Part shown: positions 46,067-55,534 of the stretch, piece after piece
Layout of the letters: every line of letters begins with the position of its first letter
How positions within the stretch are numbered: position 1 is the stretch's first letter
NCBI RefSeq assembly: GCF_039533685.1
Contig: NZ_BAAATZ010000034.1
Span: 1-64,000 of the forward strand
Length of the DNA stretch: 64,000 nt
Source: Actinocorallia aurantiaca
GTDB lineage: Bacteria; Actinomycetota; Actinomycetes; Streptosporangiales; Streptosporangiaceae
Direction: 5' to 3'
Notes under the pieces: generated by a model
Seen by the model: the letters and a program-made list of their open reading frames with translations, nothing else
Database searches by the model: none
What the model was told of the DNA's origin: nothing
Position numbers and translations under genes: made by a program

Positions 46067-46103
46067 GCACAGCTGTGTTTTAATCTAAAAAACACAGCTG
46101 TGC
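46067..46103. promoter_or_regulatory. Double TetR operator
   Basis: Two perfect CACAGCTGTG palindromes (46068-46077 and 46093-46102) are spaced by 25 bases, and the flanks (GCACAGCTGTGTTTT and AAAACACAGCTGTGC) make the whole region an inverted repeat. It covers the promoters of both divergent genes. Confidence 0.8.
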
Positions 46104-46119
46104 GAAAACTGGGGGTCCC

Positions 46120-46746
46120 ATGCTGGTCGCGATGATCATCGGAGCCGAGGTCGCCTTCTGGGTGATCCTCGCCCTGGGCCTGCTGGTCCGGTACGCGCTG
46201 CGAATGCCCCGCCTGGGCGGCGCGCTGCTGCTGGCCGTCCCGCTGGTCGACCTGGTCCTGCTGGCGGTCACCTTCCTCGATCTGCGCGGGGGCGGGGACG
46301 TGGGGGGCGTTCACGGCCTGGCGGCCGTCTATCTGGGTGTCTCGGTCGGTTTCGGGCACCACATCATCGGGCGCATGGACGCCTGGGCCGCGTACCGCTT
46401 CGACGGCGCCCCCCGGCCCGTCAAGCCGGAGAAGGGGAGCGCCGCGCGCGCCCGGTACGAGGCCGTGCAGTTCGGGCGGCACGCGGTCGCCTGGGCGGTC
46501 GGCTCGGCCCTGCTCATGCTGGGCGTCTGGTACGTCGGCGACGCCGAGCGGACCCAGCCGTTCCTCAGCCTGGCCGGGCTGTGGACGGTGGTCCTCATCG
46601 TCGACGGGGCCGTCACGGGCTACGACGTCCTCCAGAACCTCTGGTCCCGCGGCGGGGGATCCGCGCGGACGGCCGGGAAGGGCGAGTCGAGTGTCCGTTA
46701 TGCCACCAAGAGTGATGCTTCTAGGGAAAAGCGCTCCCTGTCTTGA
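46120..46746 (+). CDS. TetR-controlled membrane protein
   Basis: The 208-residue protein has about five hydrophobic segments (AEVAFWVILALGLLVRYAL, ALLLAVPLVDLVLLAVTF, VAWAVGSALLMLGVWYV, AGLWTVVLIVDGAVTG) and a polar tail. The family is known only as an actinobacterial membrane protein next to a TetR gene, to my knowledge; function unknown. GGGGG precedes the ATG. Confidence 0.75.
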   Translation: MLVAMIIGAEVAFWVILALGLLVRYALRMPRLGGALLLAVPLVDLVLLAVTFLDLRGGGDVGGVHGLAAVYLGVSVGFGHHIIGRMDAWAAYRFDGAPRPVKPEKGSAARARYEAVQFGRHAVAWAVGSALLMLGVWYVGDAERTQPFLSLAGLWTVVLIVDGAVTGYDVLQNLWSRGGGSARTAGKGESSVRYATKSDASREKRSLS

Positions 46747-46784
46747 AAGGTAAGCCTTACCTAAATTAAGTTAGGCGAACCTAA
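46746..46784 (+). promoter_or_regulatory. Tandem iron boxes (DtxR/IdeR type)
   Basis: The 19-base TTAAGTTAGGCGAACCTAA (46766-46784) matches the iron-box consensus TTAGGTTAGGCTAACCTAA at 17 of 19 positions. A second copy at 46746-46764 matches at 14 of 19 and is shifted by exactly 20 bases, as needed for two repressor dimers. The boxes end 19 bases before the secreted-protein gene, so it should be expressed under iron limitation. Confidence 0.85.
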
Positions 46785-46802
46785 GTTAGAGGAGAGCTCG
46801 GA

Positions 46803-47537
46803 ATGAAGCGTGTGCTGGTAGTGGCCGGTGTGGCGGCGATGATGGCGACGATGATGCCCGGAACCGCCTTGGCGCAGACCGAGAAGGGCAAGAAGCCCAA
46901 GCTGACGGTCTCGACCGACGTCGTCGCCCCCACAGGCCGGACCGCGGTCACGGTGAAGGGCTCCGGATACGACCCGAAGAAGGGCGTCTACGTCGCCCTG
47001 TGCCAGGACAACGGCGCCGGCCAGAAGCCCGGTCCCTGCTACGGCGGCCGGGAAGGCACCTCGCAGGCCTGGGTGAGCGGCTCGGCGCTGTCCCAGTCCA
47101 TGGGGGCCTCCAAGCTGAGCGCCAAGGGGACCTTCAGCGTGAAGCTGACCGTGGCGGCCAAGGGCGAGGGGCTGGACTGCACCAAGGTCAAGTGCGTCCT
47201 GGCCAGCCGCAACGACCACTTCGCCACCGAAGACCGCGGCCAGGACGTCCTGATCCCCGCCCGGGTGGGCAGGCTGGGCGCCTCGAAGTTCGGCCGGCTC
47301 GGCGCCAAGAAGGGCAGGCTGAACGTCGTCCTCACCCACACCCTGAACGGGAAGAAGGCCACCTGGGGCGGCCAGCGCGTCTACTTCGAGCTGAAGAAGA
47401 AGGGCAAGTGGGTGCGCGTGGCGTCCGCGCTGACCTCGGCCAACGGCACCGCCAAGGCCAAGGCGAACAAGAAGGGCACCTACCGCGCGGTGTTCACCGG
47501 CACGAAGAAGGCCGTGAGCAAGACCGCCAGGTACTGA
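46803..47537 (+). CDS. Iron-regulated secreted HtaA-linked-type protein
   Basis: The 244-residue protein has a signal peptide (KRVLVVAGVAAMMATMMPGTALA) followed by an immunoglobulin-like domain (LTVSTDVVAPTGRTAVTVKG, GYDPKKGVYVALCQDNGAGQ, CTKVKCVLASRNDHFATEDR, residues about 33-155) of the type found in actinobacterial haem-uptake (HtaA) proteins. The second half is Lys/Gly-rich with a further beta domain (GQRVYFELKKKGKWVRVAS). The cysteines likely form disulfides. No hmuTUV transporter is nearby, so a free surface haem or cell-wall binding role is possible. AGAGGAGAG precedes the ATG. Confidence 0.75.
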   Translation: MKRVLVVAGVAAMMATMMPGTALAQTEKGKKPKLTVSTDVVAPTGRTAVTVKGSGYDPKKGVYVALCQDNGAGQKPGPCYGGREGTSQAWVSGSALSQSMGASKLSAKGTFSVKLTVAAKGEGLDCTKVKCVLASRNDHFATEDRGQDVLIPARVGRLGASKFGRLGAKKGRLNVVLTHTLNGKKATWGGQRVYFELKKKGKWVRVASALTSANGTAKAKANKKGTYRAVFTGTKKAVSKTARY

Positions 47538-47597
47538 GCCTCCGGTCGCGGGACGACCCGGTGCGGGGCATCGGAAACCGTCGGCCAAGATGGTCGC

Positions 47598-47999
47598 ATG
47601 TCTGAACAACTCACACGACGTGCGGCGCTGGGGGTGGCCGGTCTGACCGGGCTGGCGGGGATCACCGGCTGCGCGGGCGGCAGCGGGCCGGAGACCCCCG
47701 TCAACCTCTCCGGCAAGGAGGCCGCCAAGGTCGCCGACGTCCCCGTCGGCGGCGGAAGGCTGAACGGGGAGCTGAAACTGCTGGTCACCCAGCCGACCGA
47801 GGGCGTCTTCAAGGTCTTCACCTCCAGGTGCCCCCACCAGGGCTGCGGGGTGAGCACCCCCAAGGACGGCCTCGCCGACTGCCCCTGCCACGGCAGCGAG
47901 TTCGACATCACCGACGGCTCGGTGAAGAAGGGCCCGGCCAAGACCGGGCTGAGGGAGTACCCGGCGGAGGTCAAGAACGGAGCCGTGGTCGTCCTCTGA
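47598..47999 (+). CDS. Rieske 2Fe-2S lipoprotein
   Basis: The 133-residue protein starts with a signal of mixed Tat/lipoprotein type (TRRAALGVAGLTGLAGITGC, lipobox Cys near 25). The Rieske domain has ligands in CPHQGC (about 79-84) and CPCHGSEFDITDG (about 95-107). It should be a membrane-anchored electron carrier outside the cytoplasm. No oxidoreductase partner is adjacent. It is followed by a hairpin terminator and then uvrC. Confidence 0.9.
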   Translation: MSEQLTRRAALGVAGLTGLAGITGCAGGSGPETPVNLSGKEAAKVADVPVGGGRLNGELKLLVTQPTEGVFKVFTSRCPHQGCGVSTPKDGLADCPCHGSEFDITDGSVKKGPAKTGLREYPAEVKNGAVVVL

Positions 48000-48038
48000 G
48001 GTTCGGATGGTCCTCGCTGCGCTGCGGTCATCTGAACC
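48000..48038 (+). terminator. Hairpin after the Rieske gene
   Basis: GGTTCGGATG (48000-48009) pairs with CATCTGAACC (48029-48038) with one G-U pair. It begins right after the stop codon. Confidence 0.55.
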
Positions 48039-48040
48039 CT

Positions 48041-48046
48041 TAGTCT
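48041..48046 (+). promoter_or_regulatory. -10 element for a leaderless uvrC transcript
   Basis: TAGTCT ends six bases before the GTG at 48053, the same geometry as at ogt and at the gene starting at 407. No Shine-Dalgarno sequence is seen. Confidence 0.5.
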
Positions 48047-48052
48047 GACGGG

Positions 48053-50026
48053 GTGGCAGATCCCGCGTCCTACAGACCGGCCCCCGGGACGATCCCAGAG
48101 ACCCCGGGGGTCTACCGGTTCCGTGACGAGCACGGCCGGGTCATCTACGTGGGCAAGGCCAAGAACCTGCGGGCCCGGCTGAACTCCTACTTCGCCGACC
48201 ACGCGGGCCTCCACGTCCGGACCCAGAACATGGTGACCACCGCGGCGTCCGTGGAGTGGACGGTGGTGGGCACCGAGGTCGAGGCGCTCCAGCTGGAGTA
48301 CTCCTGGATCAAGGAGTACGACCCCCACTTCAACGTCCGCTACCGGGACGACAAGTCCTACCCCTACCTGGCCGTCACCCTGAACGAGGACTTCCCCAAG
48401 GTGACGGTCATGCGGGGCGCCAGGCGGCGGGGCGTGCGCTACTTCGGCCCCTACTCCCACGCCTGGGCCATCCGCGAGACGGTCGACCTCCTGCTGAGGG
48501 TCTTCCCCGTGCGCACCTGCAGCGCCGGGGTCTTCAAGCGGCACGGGCAGATCGGCCGCCCCTGCCTGCTCGGCTACATCGGCAAGTGCTCGGCGCCCTG
48601 CGTCGGGCGGGTGAGCCAGGCCGAGCACCGGGCACTGGCCGAGGACTTCTGCGACTTCATGGCCGGCAACACCGGCCGCTTCCTCAAGCGGCTGGAGCAG
48701 GAGATGTACGCCGCCGCCGAGGAGGAGCGGTTCGAGACGGCCGCCCGCCGCCGCGACGACCTCAAGGCCCTGGAGCGGGCGCTGGAGAAGCAGTCGGTCG
48801 TGCTGGGCGACAGCACCGACTGCGACGTGGTCGCCTTCGCCCGCGACCAGCTCGAGGCCGCCGTCCAGGTGTTCTACGTGCGGGGCGGGCGCATCCGGGG
48901 CCAGCGCGGCTGGGTGGTCGACCTGGTCGAGGAGCGCACCACCGGCGAGCTCGTCGAGGACTTCCTGCTGCAGTGCTACGGCGAGAACGACGCGGTGCCG
49001 CGCGAGGTCCTGGTGCCCGAGGAGCCGCCGGACGTCGAGGCCATGAACAGGCTGCTGTCGGACGCGCGCGGCGGCCAGGTGCGCATCAGGGTGCCCCGGC
49101 GCGGCGACAAGAAGGACCTGCTGGGGACGGTCGAGCACAACGCGCGGGAGTCGCTGCGCCAGCACCGGCTGCGCCGCGCCTCCGACCTCACCGCCCGCAG
49201 CCGCGCGCTCCAGGAGATCCAGGAGGCGCTGGGCCTGGACCAGGCGCCGCTGCGCATCGAGTGCTTCGACGTGTCGAACCTGCAGGGCACCGACGTGGTC
49301 GCCTCGATGGTCGTCTTCGAGGACGGGCTGGCCCGCAAGTCCGAGTACCGCCGGTTCACGATCAAGACGTTCGAGGGCCAGGACGACGTGCGCTCCATCC
49401 ACGAGGTCCTCACCCGCCGGTTCAAGCGCTACCTGGCCGAGTCGCAGAAGGCGGGCGACCTCTCCCCGGAGGGCATCACCGGGGAGAGCAGCGAGGGCCT
49501 GCTGGCCTCCTACGGCTTCGGCGACGAGGGCGACGAGCGGAACGGCCCGCTGGACCCCGAGACCGGGAGGCCCCGCAAGTTCGCCTACCCGCCGAACCTG
49601 GTGGTGGTCGACGGCGGTCCGCCGCAGGTCGCGGCCGCCCAGCGGGCCCTGGACGAGCTGGGGATCGACGACGTCGCCGTCTGCGGCCTGGCCAAGCGGC
49701 TGGAGGAGGTCTGGCTGCCCGGCGAGGAGGACCCGGTGATCCTGCCGCGCGCCAGCGAGGGCCTCTACCTGATGCAGCGCGCCCGGGACGAGGCGCACCG
49801 CTTCGCGATCTCCTTCCACCGGGCGAAGCGCTCCAAGCGCATGACCACCAGCGAGCTCGACACCGTGCCCGGGCTGGGGCCGGCCCGCCGCACCGCGCTG
49901 CTGAAGCACTTCGGCTCGGTCAGCAGGCTGAAGGAGGCCTCGGCCGAGCAGATCGCGGAGGTGCCCGGAATCGGGCTCAAGACAGCGGAGACCATCGTGA
50001 AGGCCCTCCAAGGGGGAGTGGGATGA
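48053..50026 (+). CDS. uvrC: UvrABC excinuclease subunit UvrC
   Basis: The 657-residue nuclease has the GIY-YIG domain (GVYRFRDEHGRVIYVGKAKNLRARL, residues about 19-43), a CLLGYIGKCSAPCVGRVS cysteine region, the UVR helix, the RNase H-like C-terminal nuclease (RIECFDVSNLQGTDVVASMVVF) and two HhH motifs at the end (VPGLGPARRTALLKHFGS, VPGIGLKTAETIVKAL). It incises on both sides of DNA lesions found by UvrA and UvrB. The stop overlaps rapZ by ATGA, which starts the conserved division/metabolism block. Confidence 0.96.
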   Translation: MADPASYRPAPGTIPETPGVYRFRDEHGRVIYVGKAKNLRARLNSYFADHAGLHVRTQNMVTTAASVEWTVVGTEVEALQLEYSWIKEYDPHFNVRYRDDKSYPYLAVTLNEDFPKVTVMRGARRRGVRYFGPYSHAWAIRETVDLLLRVFPVRTCSAGVFKRHGQIGRPCLLGYIGKCSAPCVGRVSQAEHRALAEDFCDFMAGNTGRFLKRLEQEMYAAAEEERFETAARRRDDLKALERALEKQSVVLGDSTDCDVVAFARDQLEAAVQVFYVRGGRIRGQRGWVVDLVEERTTGELVEDFLLQCYGENDAVPREVLVPEEPPDVEAMNRLLSDARGGQVRIRVPRRGDKKDLLGTVEHNARESLRQHRLRRASDLTARSRALQEIQEALGLDQAPLRIECFDVSNLQGTDVVASMVVFEDGLARKSEYRRFTIKTFEGQDDVRSIHEVLTRRFKRYLAESQKAGDLSPEGITGESSEGLLASYGFGDEGDERNGPLDPETGRPRKFAYPPNLVVVDGGPPQVAAAQRALDELGIDDVAVCGLAKRLEEVWLPGEEDPVILPRASEGLYLMQRARDEAHRFAISFHRAKRSKRMTTSELDTVPGLGPARRTALLKHFGSVSRLKEASAEQIAEVPGIGLKTAETIVKALQGGVG

Positions 50027-50901
50027 CCACCGGAGCACATCTTCCGGACATAGTGATCGTCACCGGGATGTCCGGTGCCGGGCGCAGCACCGCGGCCAAG
50101 GCGCTGGAGGACCTGGACTGGTTCGTGGTCGACAACCTGCCCCCCGGGCTGCTGGCCACCATGGCCGACCTGGGCGGCCGGGTGCAGAACGCGGTGCCGC
50201 GCATCGCGGTCGTCGTCGACGTGCGCAGCCGGGCCTTCACCTCCGACCTGGAGTCGGCGATCAAGGACCTGGAGCAGCGCGGGGTCCGGCCCCGGGTGCT
50301 CTTCCTCGAGGCCGCCGACGAGGTGCTGGTGCGCCGCTTCGAGAGCGTGCGCCGGCCGCACCCGCTGCAGGGCGACGGGCGGATCGTCGAGGGCATCGCC
50401 CAGGAGCGGGCCCTGCTGCTGGAGATCCGGGCCGAGGCCGACCTGGTGGTCGACACCTCCAACCTGAACGTGCACCAGCTGCGGGCCAAGGTCGTCGGCT
50501 ACTTCGGCGAGCCGGGCGACGAGTCCAGCCTGCGCGCGACCGTCGTCTCCTTCGGCTACAAGTACGGCCTGCCCGTCGACGCCGACCTCGTCGTCGACTG
50601 CCGGTTCCTGCCCAACCCGCACTGGATCCCCGAGCTGCGCCCGCAGAACGGCAGGGACGCCGGGGTCCGCGACTACGTGCTGGGCCAGCGCGGCGCCAAG
50701 GAGTTCCTGGACTCCTACACCGAGGTCCTGCGCCTGCTGACCGCCGGGTACGAGCGCGAGGGCAAGCACTACGTGACGCTGGCGGTGGGCTGCACCGGCG
50801 GCAAGCACCGGAGCGTGGCGATGGCCGAGCAGCTGGGCCAGCGGCTGCGCGACGAGGGGATCGACGTCCAGGTCGGCCACCGAGACCTCGGCAGGGAATG
50901 A
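50023..50901 (+). CDS. rapZ: RapZ-family nucleotide-binding protein
   Basis: The 292-residue protein has a Walker A of the form GMSGAGRST (lysine replaced by arginine, usual in actinobacterial RapZ), the DNLPP segment near 40, RRPHPL near 115 and the C-terminal VGCTGGKHRSVAMAEQL. In E. coli RapZ controls glucosamine-6-phosphate synthase through a small RNA; the actinobacterial role is not settled. GGGGGAG lies before the ATG, which overlaps the uvrC stop. Confidence 0.94.
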   Translation: MTTGAHLPDIVIVTGMSGAGRSTAAKALEDLDWFVVDNLPPGLLATMADLGGRVQNAVPRIAVVVDVRSRAFTSDLESAIKDLEQRGVRPRVLFLEAADEVLVRRFESVRRPHPLQGDGRIVEGIAQERALLLEIRAEADLVVDTSNLNVHQLRAKVVGYFGEPGDESSLRATVVSFGYKYGLPVDADLVVDCRFLPNPHWIPELRPQNGRDAGVRDYVLGQRGAKEFLDSYTEVLRLLTAGYEREGKHYVTLAVGCTGGKHRSVAMAEQLGQRLRDEGIDVQVGHRDLGRE

Positions 50902-50902
50902 G

Positions 50903-51877
50903 TTGAAGAACCCCAAGGTGGTCGCGCTGGGGGGAGGCCACGGCCTCTACGCCTCCCTCTCCGCGCTGCGCACGGTCACCGACCGGCTCACGGCGGTGGT
51001 CACCGTCGCCGACGACGGAGGCTCCAGCGGGCGGCTGCGCCGGGAGCTGGGCGTCATCCCGCCCGGTGACCTGCGCATGGCCCTGGCCGCGCTGTGCGGC
51101 GACGATGAGTGGGGCCGCACGTGGAGTGAGGTCATCCAGCACCGCTTCCGCAGCGAGGGCGGCCTGCACGAGCACGCCGTCGGCAACCTCCTGATCGTCG
51201 CGCTGTGGGAGCTGCTGGGCGACACCGTCGAGGGTCTCGGCTGGGTCGGCAGGCTGCTGGGCGCGCAGGGCCGGGTGCTGCCCATGGCGACGGTCCCGCT
51301 GGACATCGTCGCCGACGTGCTGGGCGCCGACCCCGAGCTGCCCGACGTGATCACCCAGGTGCGCGGCCAGGTCGCCTGCGCCGGCACCGCGGGCAAGGTG
51401 CTGGGCGTCTCGCTCGTCCCGCCCGACCCGCCGGCCAGCCCGCAGGCGCTGCAGGCCATCGAGGAGGCCGACTGGGTCGTCTTCGGGCCCGGGTCCTGGT
51501 TCACCAGCGTGCTGCCGCACCTGAAGGTGCCCGAGCTGCAGCGGGCCCTGGTGGAGACGAAGGCCCGGCGGGCGGTCGCGCTGAACCTGGCGCCGCAGCC
51601 CGGCGAGACCGACGACTTCTCCCAGCAGGCCCACCTGGAGGTGCTGGCCCGGCACGCGCCCGATCTGAGGATCGACGTGGTGCTGGCCGACTCCGGCGTG
51701 GTGGAGGAGCCCGAGGTGCTCGACAAGGCGGTGCAGGAGCTGGGCGGCTCCCTGCTGCTGGCCGAGGTCGCCATGCAGGACGGCTCTCCCCGCCATGATC
51801 CGGCGCTGCTCGCCCAAGCTTTCGTACAGATCTTCTCCACCGGCGCCGGTGGGCCGCGGAATCCGGGACACTGGTGA
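50903..51877 (+). CDS. yvcK: GlmR/YvcK-family cell-envelope regulator
   Basis: The 324-residue protein has the UDP-sugar-binding fold landmarks VVALGGGHGLYASLSALR (residues 6-23), VADDGGSSGRLRRELGVIPPGDLR (about 35-58), HAVGNLLIVALW and FGPGSWFTSVLPHL. In Bacillus it binds UDP-GlcNAc and stimulates amino-sugar synthesis; the mycobacterial protein CuvA acts at the cell wall. The TTG start has GGCAGGGA upstream and lies one base after the rapZ stop. Confidence 0.93.
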   Translation: MKNPKVVALGGGHGLYASLSALRTVTDRLTAVVTVADDGGSSGRLRRELGVIPPGDLRMALAALCGDDEWGRTWSEVIQHRFRSEGGLHEHAVGNLLIVALWELLGDTVEGLGWVGRLLGAQGRVLPMATVPLDIVADVLGADPELPDVITQVRGQVACAGTAGKVLGVSLVPPDPPASPQALQAIEEADWVVFGPGSWFTSVLPHLKVPELQRALVETKARRAVALNLAPQPGETDDFSQQAHLEVLARHAPDLRIDVVLADSGVVEEPEVLDKAVQELGGSLLLAEVAMQDGSPRHDPALLAQAFVQIFSTGAGGPRNPGHW

Positions 51878-51932
51878 AGCTGTCTGACGGGCACGGTCAA
51901 AGCCGTGCCGGCGGGGGAAGAAGGGAATGCCC

Positions 51933-52913
51933 ATGGCGATGACCGGCGTGGTGAAGGACGAGCTGAGCCGGCTGCCCATCCTCAAACCCTGCTGCCGCAA
52001 GGCCGAGGTGTCCACGATCCTGCGTTTCGCGGGGGGTCTGCACCTGGTCAGCGGGAGGATCGTGATCGAGGCGGAGCTCGACACCGGCTCGGCCGCCCGG
52101 CGGCTGCGCAAGGACGTCGCGGAGGTCTTCGGCCACACCTCGGACGTCATCGTGCTGGCGCCCAGCGGGCTGCGCAAGGGCAACCGGTACGTGGTGCGGG
52201 TGATCAGGGAGGGAGAGTCCCTGGCCCGTCAGACCGGGCTGATCGACAACCACGGGCGGCCGGTGCGCGGCCTGCCCCGGCACGTGGTGGCGGGCGCGGC
52301 CTGCGACGCCGAGTCGGCGTGGCGGGGCGCGTTCCTGGCGCACGGCTCGCTGACCGAGCCGGGGCGCTCCATGTCGCTGGAGGTCACCTGCCCGGGGCCC
52401 GAGGCCGCGCTGGCGCTGGTGGGCGCCGCCCGGCGGCTCAAGATCCACGCCAAGGCGCGCGAGGTGCGCGGGGTGGACCGGGTGGTGGTCAGGGACGGCG
52501 ATGCGATCTCCGCGATGCTGACGCGGCTGGGCGCCCATGACAGCGTGCTCGCCTGGGAGGAGCGGCGGATGCGCCGCGAGGTCCGGGCGACGGCCAACCG
52601 GCTGGCCAACTTCGACGACGCCAACCTGCGCCGTTCGGCCCGCGCCGCGGTCGCGGCGGGCGCCCGGGTGGCGCGGGCGATGGAGATCCTCGGCGACGAC
52701 GCGCCCGAGCACCTGATCGCCGCCGGGAGGCTGCGGCTGGAGCACAAGCAGGCGTCGCTGGAGGAACTGGGACAGCTGGCGGTCCCGCCGCTGACCAAGG
52801 ACGCGATCGCCGGGCGGATCCGGAGGCTGCTCGCGATGGCCGACAAGCGCGCGTCCGATCTCGGACTTCCCGGGACAGAGGCGAATCTCACCCCGGACAT
52901 GCTCGTACAGTGA
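51933..52913 (+). CDS. whiA: WhiA sporulation/division regulator
   Basis: The 326-residue protein has the LAGLIDADG-like N-terminal domain (TGVVKDELSRLP, CCRKAEVSTILRFAGGLHL) and the C-terminal DNA-binding helix-turn-helix (HKQASLEELGQL, PPLTKDAIAGRIRRLLAMADKRASDL). In Streptomyces WhiA with WhiB drives septation genes. The start MAMT follows the known Streptomyces start; an ATG six bases upstream is equally near the AAGGGAA site. Confidence 0.95.
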   Translation: MAMTGVVKDELSRLPILKPCCRKAEVSTILRFAGGLHLVSGRIVIEAELDTGSAARRLRKDVAEVFGHTSDVIVLAPSGLRKGNRYVVRVIREGESLARQTGLIDNHGRPVRGLPRHVVAGAACDAESAWRGAFLAHGSLTEPGRSMSLEVTCPGPEAALALVGAARRLKIHAKAREVRGVDRVVVRDGDAISAMLTRLGAHDSVLAWEERRMRREVRATANRLANFDDANLRRSARAAVAAGARVARAMEILGDDAPEHLIAAGRLRLEHKQASLEELGQLAVPPLTKDAIAGRIRRLLAMADKRASDLGLPGTEANLTPDMLVQ

Positions 52914-52917
52914 CGGA

Positions 52918-52968
52918 CTTCCCGTCAGCCCCGCGTCACTCCTCCGAGGCCGCGGGGCTGACGGGAAG
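52918..52968. terminator. Terminator after whiA
   Basis: An 18-bp perfect stem (52918-52935 with 52951-52968) surrounds a 15-base loop, starting four bases after the whiA stop. It separates the uvrC-whiA block from gap. Confidence 0.85.
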
Positions 52969-52987
52969 AGCCCTCCTGCTCACGCGC

Positions 52988-53027
52988 TTGGTCTGGACCA
53001 ATCCTCTATACCAATACGGTCTAGACC
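52988..53027 (+). promoter_or_regulatory. Two DasR-like operator palindromes upstream of gap
   Basis: TTGGTC-TG-GACCAA (52988-53001) and GGTCTAGACC (53018-53027) are perfect or near-perfect palindromes 28 bases apart. Their core resembles the DasR-responsive element TGGTCTAGACCA of Streptomyces. They lie 170-209 bases before the gap start. Confidence 0.5.
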
Positions 53028-53196
53028 TTTTCGATCACTCCTTCGGGGACGGCATCTCCCCTGGTCCGGGGTAGTGCGCTCACCCGTCCCTTCACCCCCT
53101 GCCAGTGGCGGAGTTCACGTCGCCCGTTCGGTAGGGTCGGGCTGGAACAGGGCGCGTCCGGGTCCTGGCTAGTAGACGTAACGCTTGAGGAGAGTC

Positions 53197-54201
<1,005 letters not shown>

Positions 54202-54236
54202 GGCGATCTCATCGTGATGGCGGCCGGTCCCCGGCC

Positions 54237-54263
54237 NNNNNNNNNNNNNNNNNNNNNNNNNNN
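54237..54263. other. Assembly gap (27 N)
   Basis: A run of N lies between gap and pgk, flanked by GGCCGG...CCGGCC and CCGCGGAGCGCCGCGG, so an unresolved hairpin (probably a terminator or attenuator) is likely. Confidence 0.95.
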
Positions 54264-54343
54264 CCGCGGAGCGCCGCGGAAGGCCCAGGCCGGTGGTGGC
54301 CCTGCAGTGCCGTGGTCAGGTGAACTCTCATGGGTGGGGTGGA

Positions 54344-55531
54344 ATGAAGACTGTTGACGATCTCGAGGTCCAGGGCAAGAAGGTCCTGGTCCGGGCCGAC
54401 CTGAATGTGCCGCTCAAGGACGGGGTCATCACCGATGACGGACGCATCCGGGCGAGCCTCCCGACGATCCGGAAGCTGATCGACAAGGGCGCCAGGGTCG
54501 TCGTCGTGGCGCACCTGGGCCGGCCCAAGGGCGAGGCCAAGCCGGAGTTCTCCCTCGCGCCGGTCGCCGTGCGGCTCGGCGAACTGCTGGGCAAGGACGT
54601 CGCCTTCGCCGCCGACACCGTGGGCGCCTCGGCCGAGGCCGCCGTCGCGGGCCTGGGCGACGGCGAGGTGGCGCTGCTGGAGAACCTGCGGTTCGCCGCG
54701 GCCGAGACCAGCAAGGACGACGCCGAGCGGGGCGCGTTCGCAGACCGGCTCGCGGCGCTCGCCGACGTGTACGTCGGCGACGGGTTCGGTGCGGTGCACC
54801 GCAAGCACGCCTCGGTCTACGACGTGCCCAAGCGGCTGCCGCACGCGGCCGGCGGGCTCATCGCCACCGAGGTCGACGTGCTCAAGAGGCTGACCGAGGA
54901 CGTGGCGCGCCCCTACGCGGTGGTGCTCGGCGGCTCCAAGGTCTCCGACAAGCTCGGGGTCATCGACAACCTCCTGGAGACCGCCGACCGCATCCTCATC
55001 GGCGGCGGCATGCTCTTCACCTTCCTCAAGGCCCAGGGCCACGAGGTCGGCCAGTCCCTGCTCGAAGAGGACCAGATCCCCGTCGTCCTGGAGTACCTGG
55101 AGCGGGCGAAGGCCAAGGGCGTGGAGTTCGTCCTGCCCGTGGACGTCGTCGCCGCGACCGCGTTCAGCGCGGACGCCGAGCACGACGTGGTCCCCGCGGA
55201 CGCCATCCCCGCCGACCGGCTCGGCCTGGACATCGGCCCCGAATCGGGCAAGCTCTTCGCCTCCCGCCTCGCGGACGCCAAGACGATCTTCTGGAACGGC
55301 CCGATGGGCGTGTTCGAGATGGAGCCCTACTCGCACGGCACCCGGGCGGTGGCCCAGGGCCTGCTCGACTCCGCCGCCTTCACCGTGGTCGGCGGCGGCG
55401 ACTCCGCGGCGGCCGTCCGCACCCTCGGCTTCGACGAGAACGCCTTCTCCCACATCTCCACCGGCGGCGGCGCCAGCCTGGAGTACCTCGAAGGCAAGAC
55501 CCTGCCCGGCCTGGAAGCTCTGGAGGACTGA
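54344..55531 (+). CDS. pgk: Phosphoglycerate kinase
   Basis: The 395-residue kinase has the N-terminal VLVRADLNVPLKDGVITDDGRI region (residues about 13-34), HLGRPKGE, the nucleotide-binding NGPMGVFEMEPYSHGT and the final VGGGDSAAAVRTLG hinge with GGGASLEYLEG. It converts 1,3-bisphosphoglycerate and ADP to ATP. The ATG has GGGTGG upstream. Confidence 0.97.
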   Translation: MKTVDDLEVQGKKVLVRADLNVPLKDGVITDDGRIRASLPTIRKLIDKGARVVVVAHLGRPKGEAKPEFSLAPVAVRLGELLGKDVAFAADTVGASAEAAVAGLGDGEVALLENLRFAAAETSKDDAERGAFADRLAALADVYVGDGFGAVHRKHASVYDVPKRLPHAAGGLIATEVDVLKRLTEDVARPYAVVLGGSKVSDKLGVIDNLLETADRILIGGGMLFTFLKAQGHEVGQSLLEEDQIPVVLEYLERAKAKGVEFVLPVDVVAATAFSADAEHDVVPADAIPADRLGLDIGPESGKLFASRLADAKTIFWNGPMGVFEMEPYSHGTRAVAQGLLDSAAFTVVGGGDSAAAVRTLGFDENAFSHISTGGGASLEYLEGKTLPGLEALED

Positions 55532-55534
55532 CCC

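Noticed and set aside
45352..46482. A minus-strand frame running through the uvrA flank and the tRNA remnant
   Set aside because: It reads through the tRNA fragment and overlaps the TetR gene and its operators.
52918..53196. A small RNA gene between whiA and gap
   Set aside because: The strong hairpin is a terminator at the right place, and the rest is explained by promoter and operator elements.
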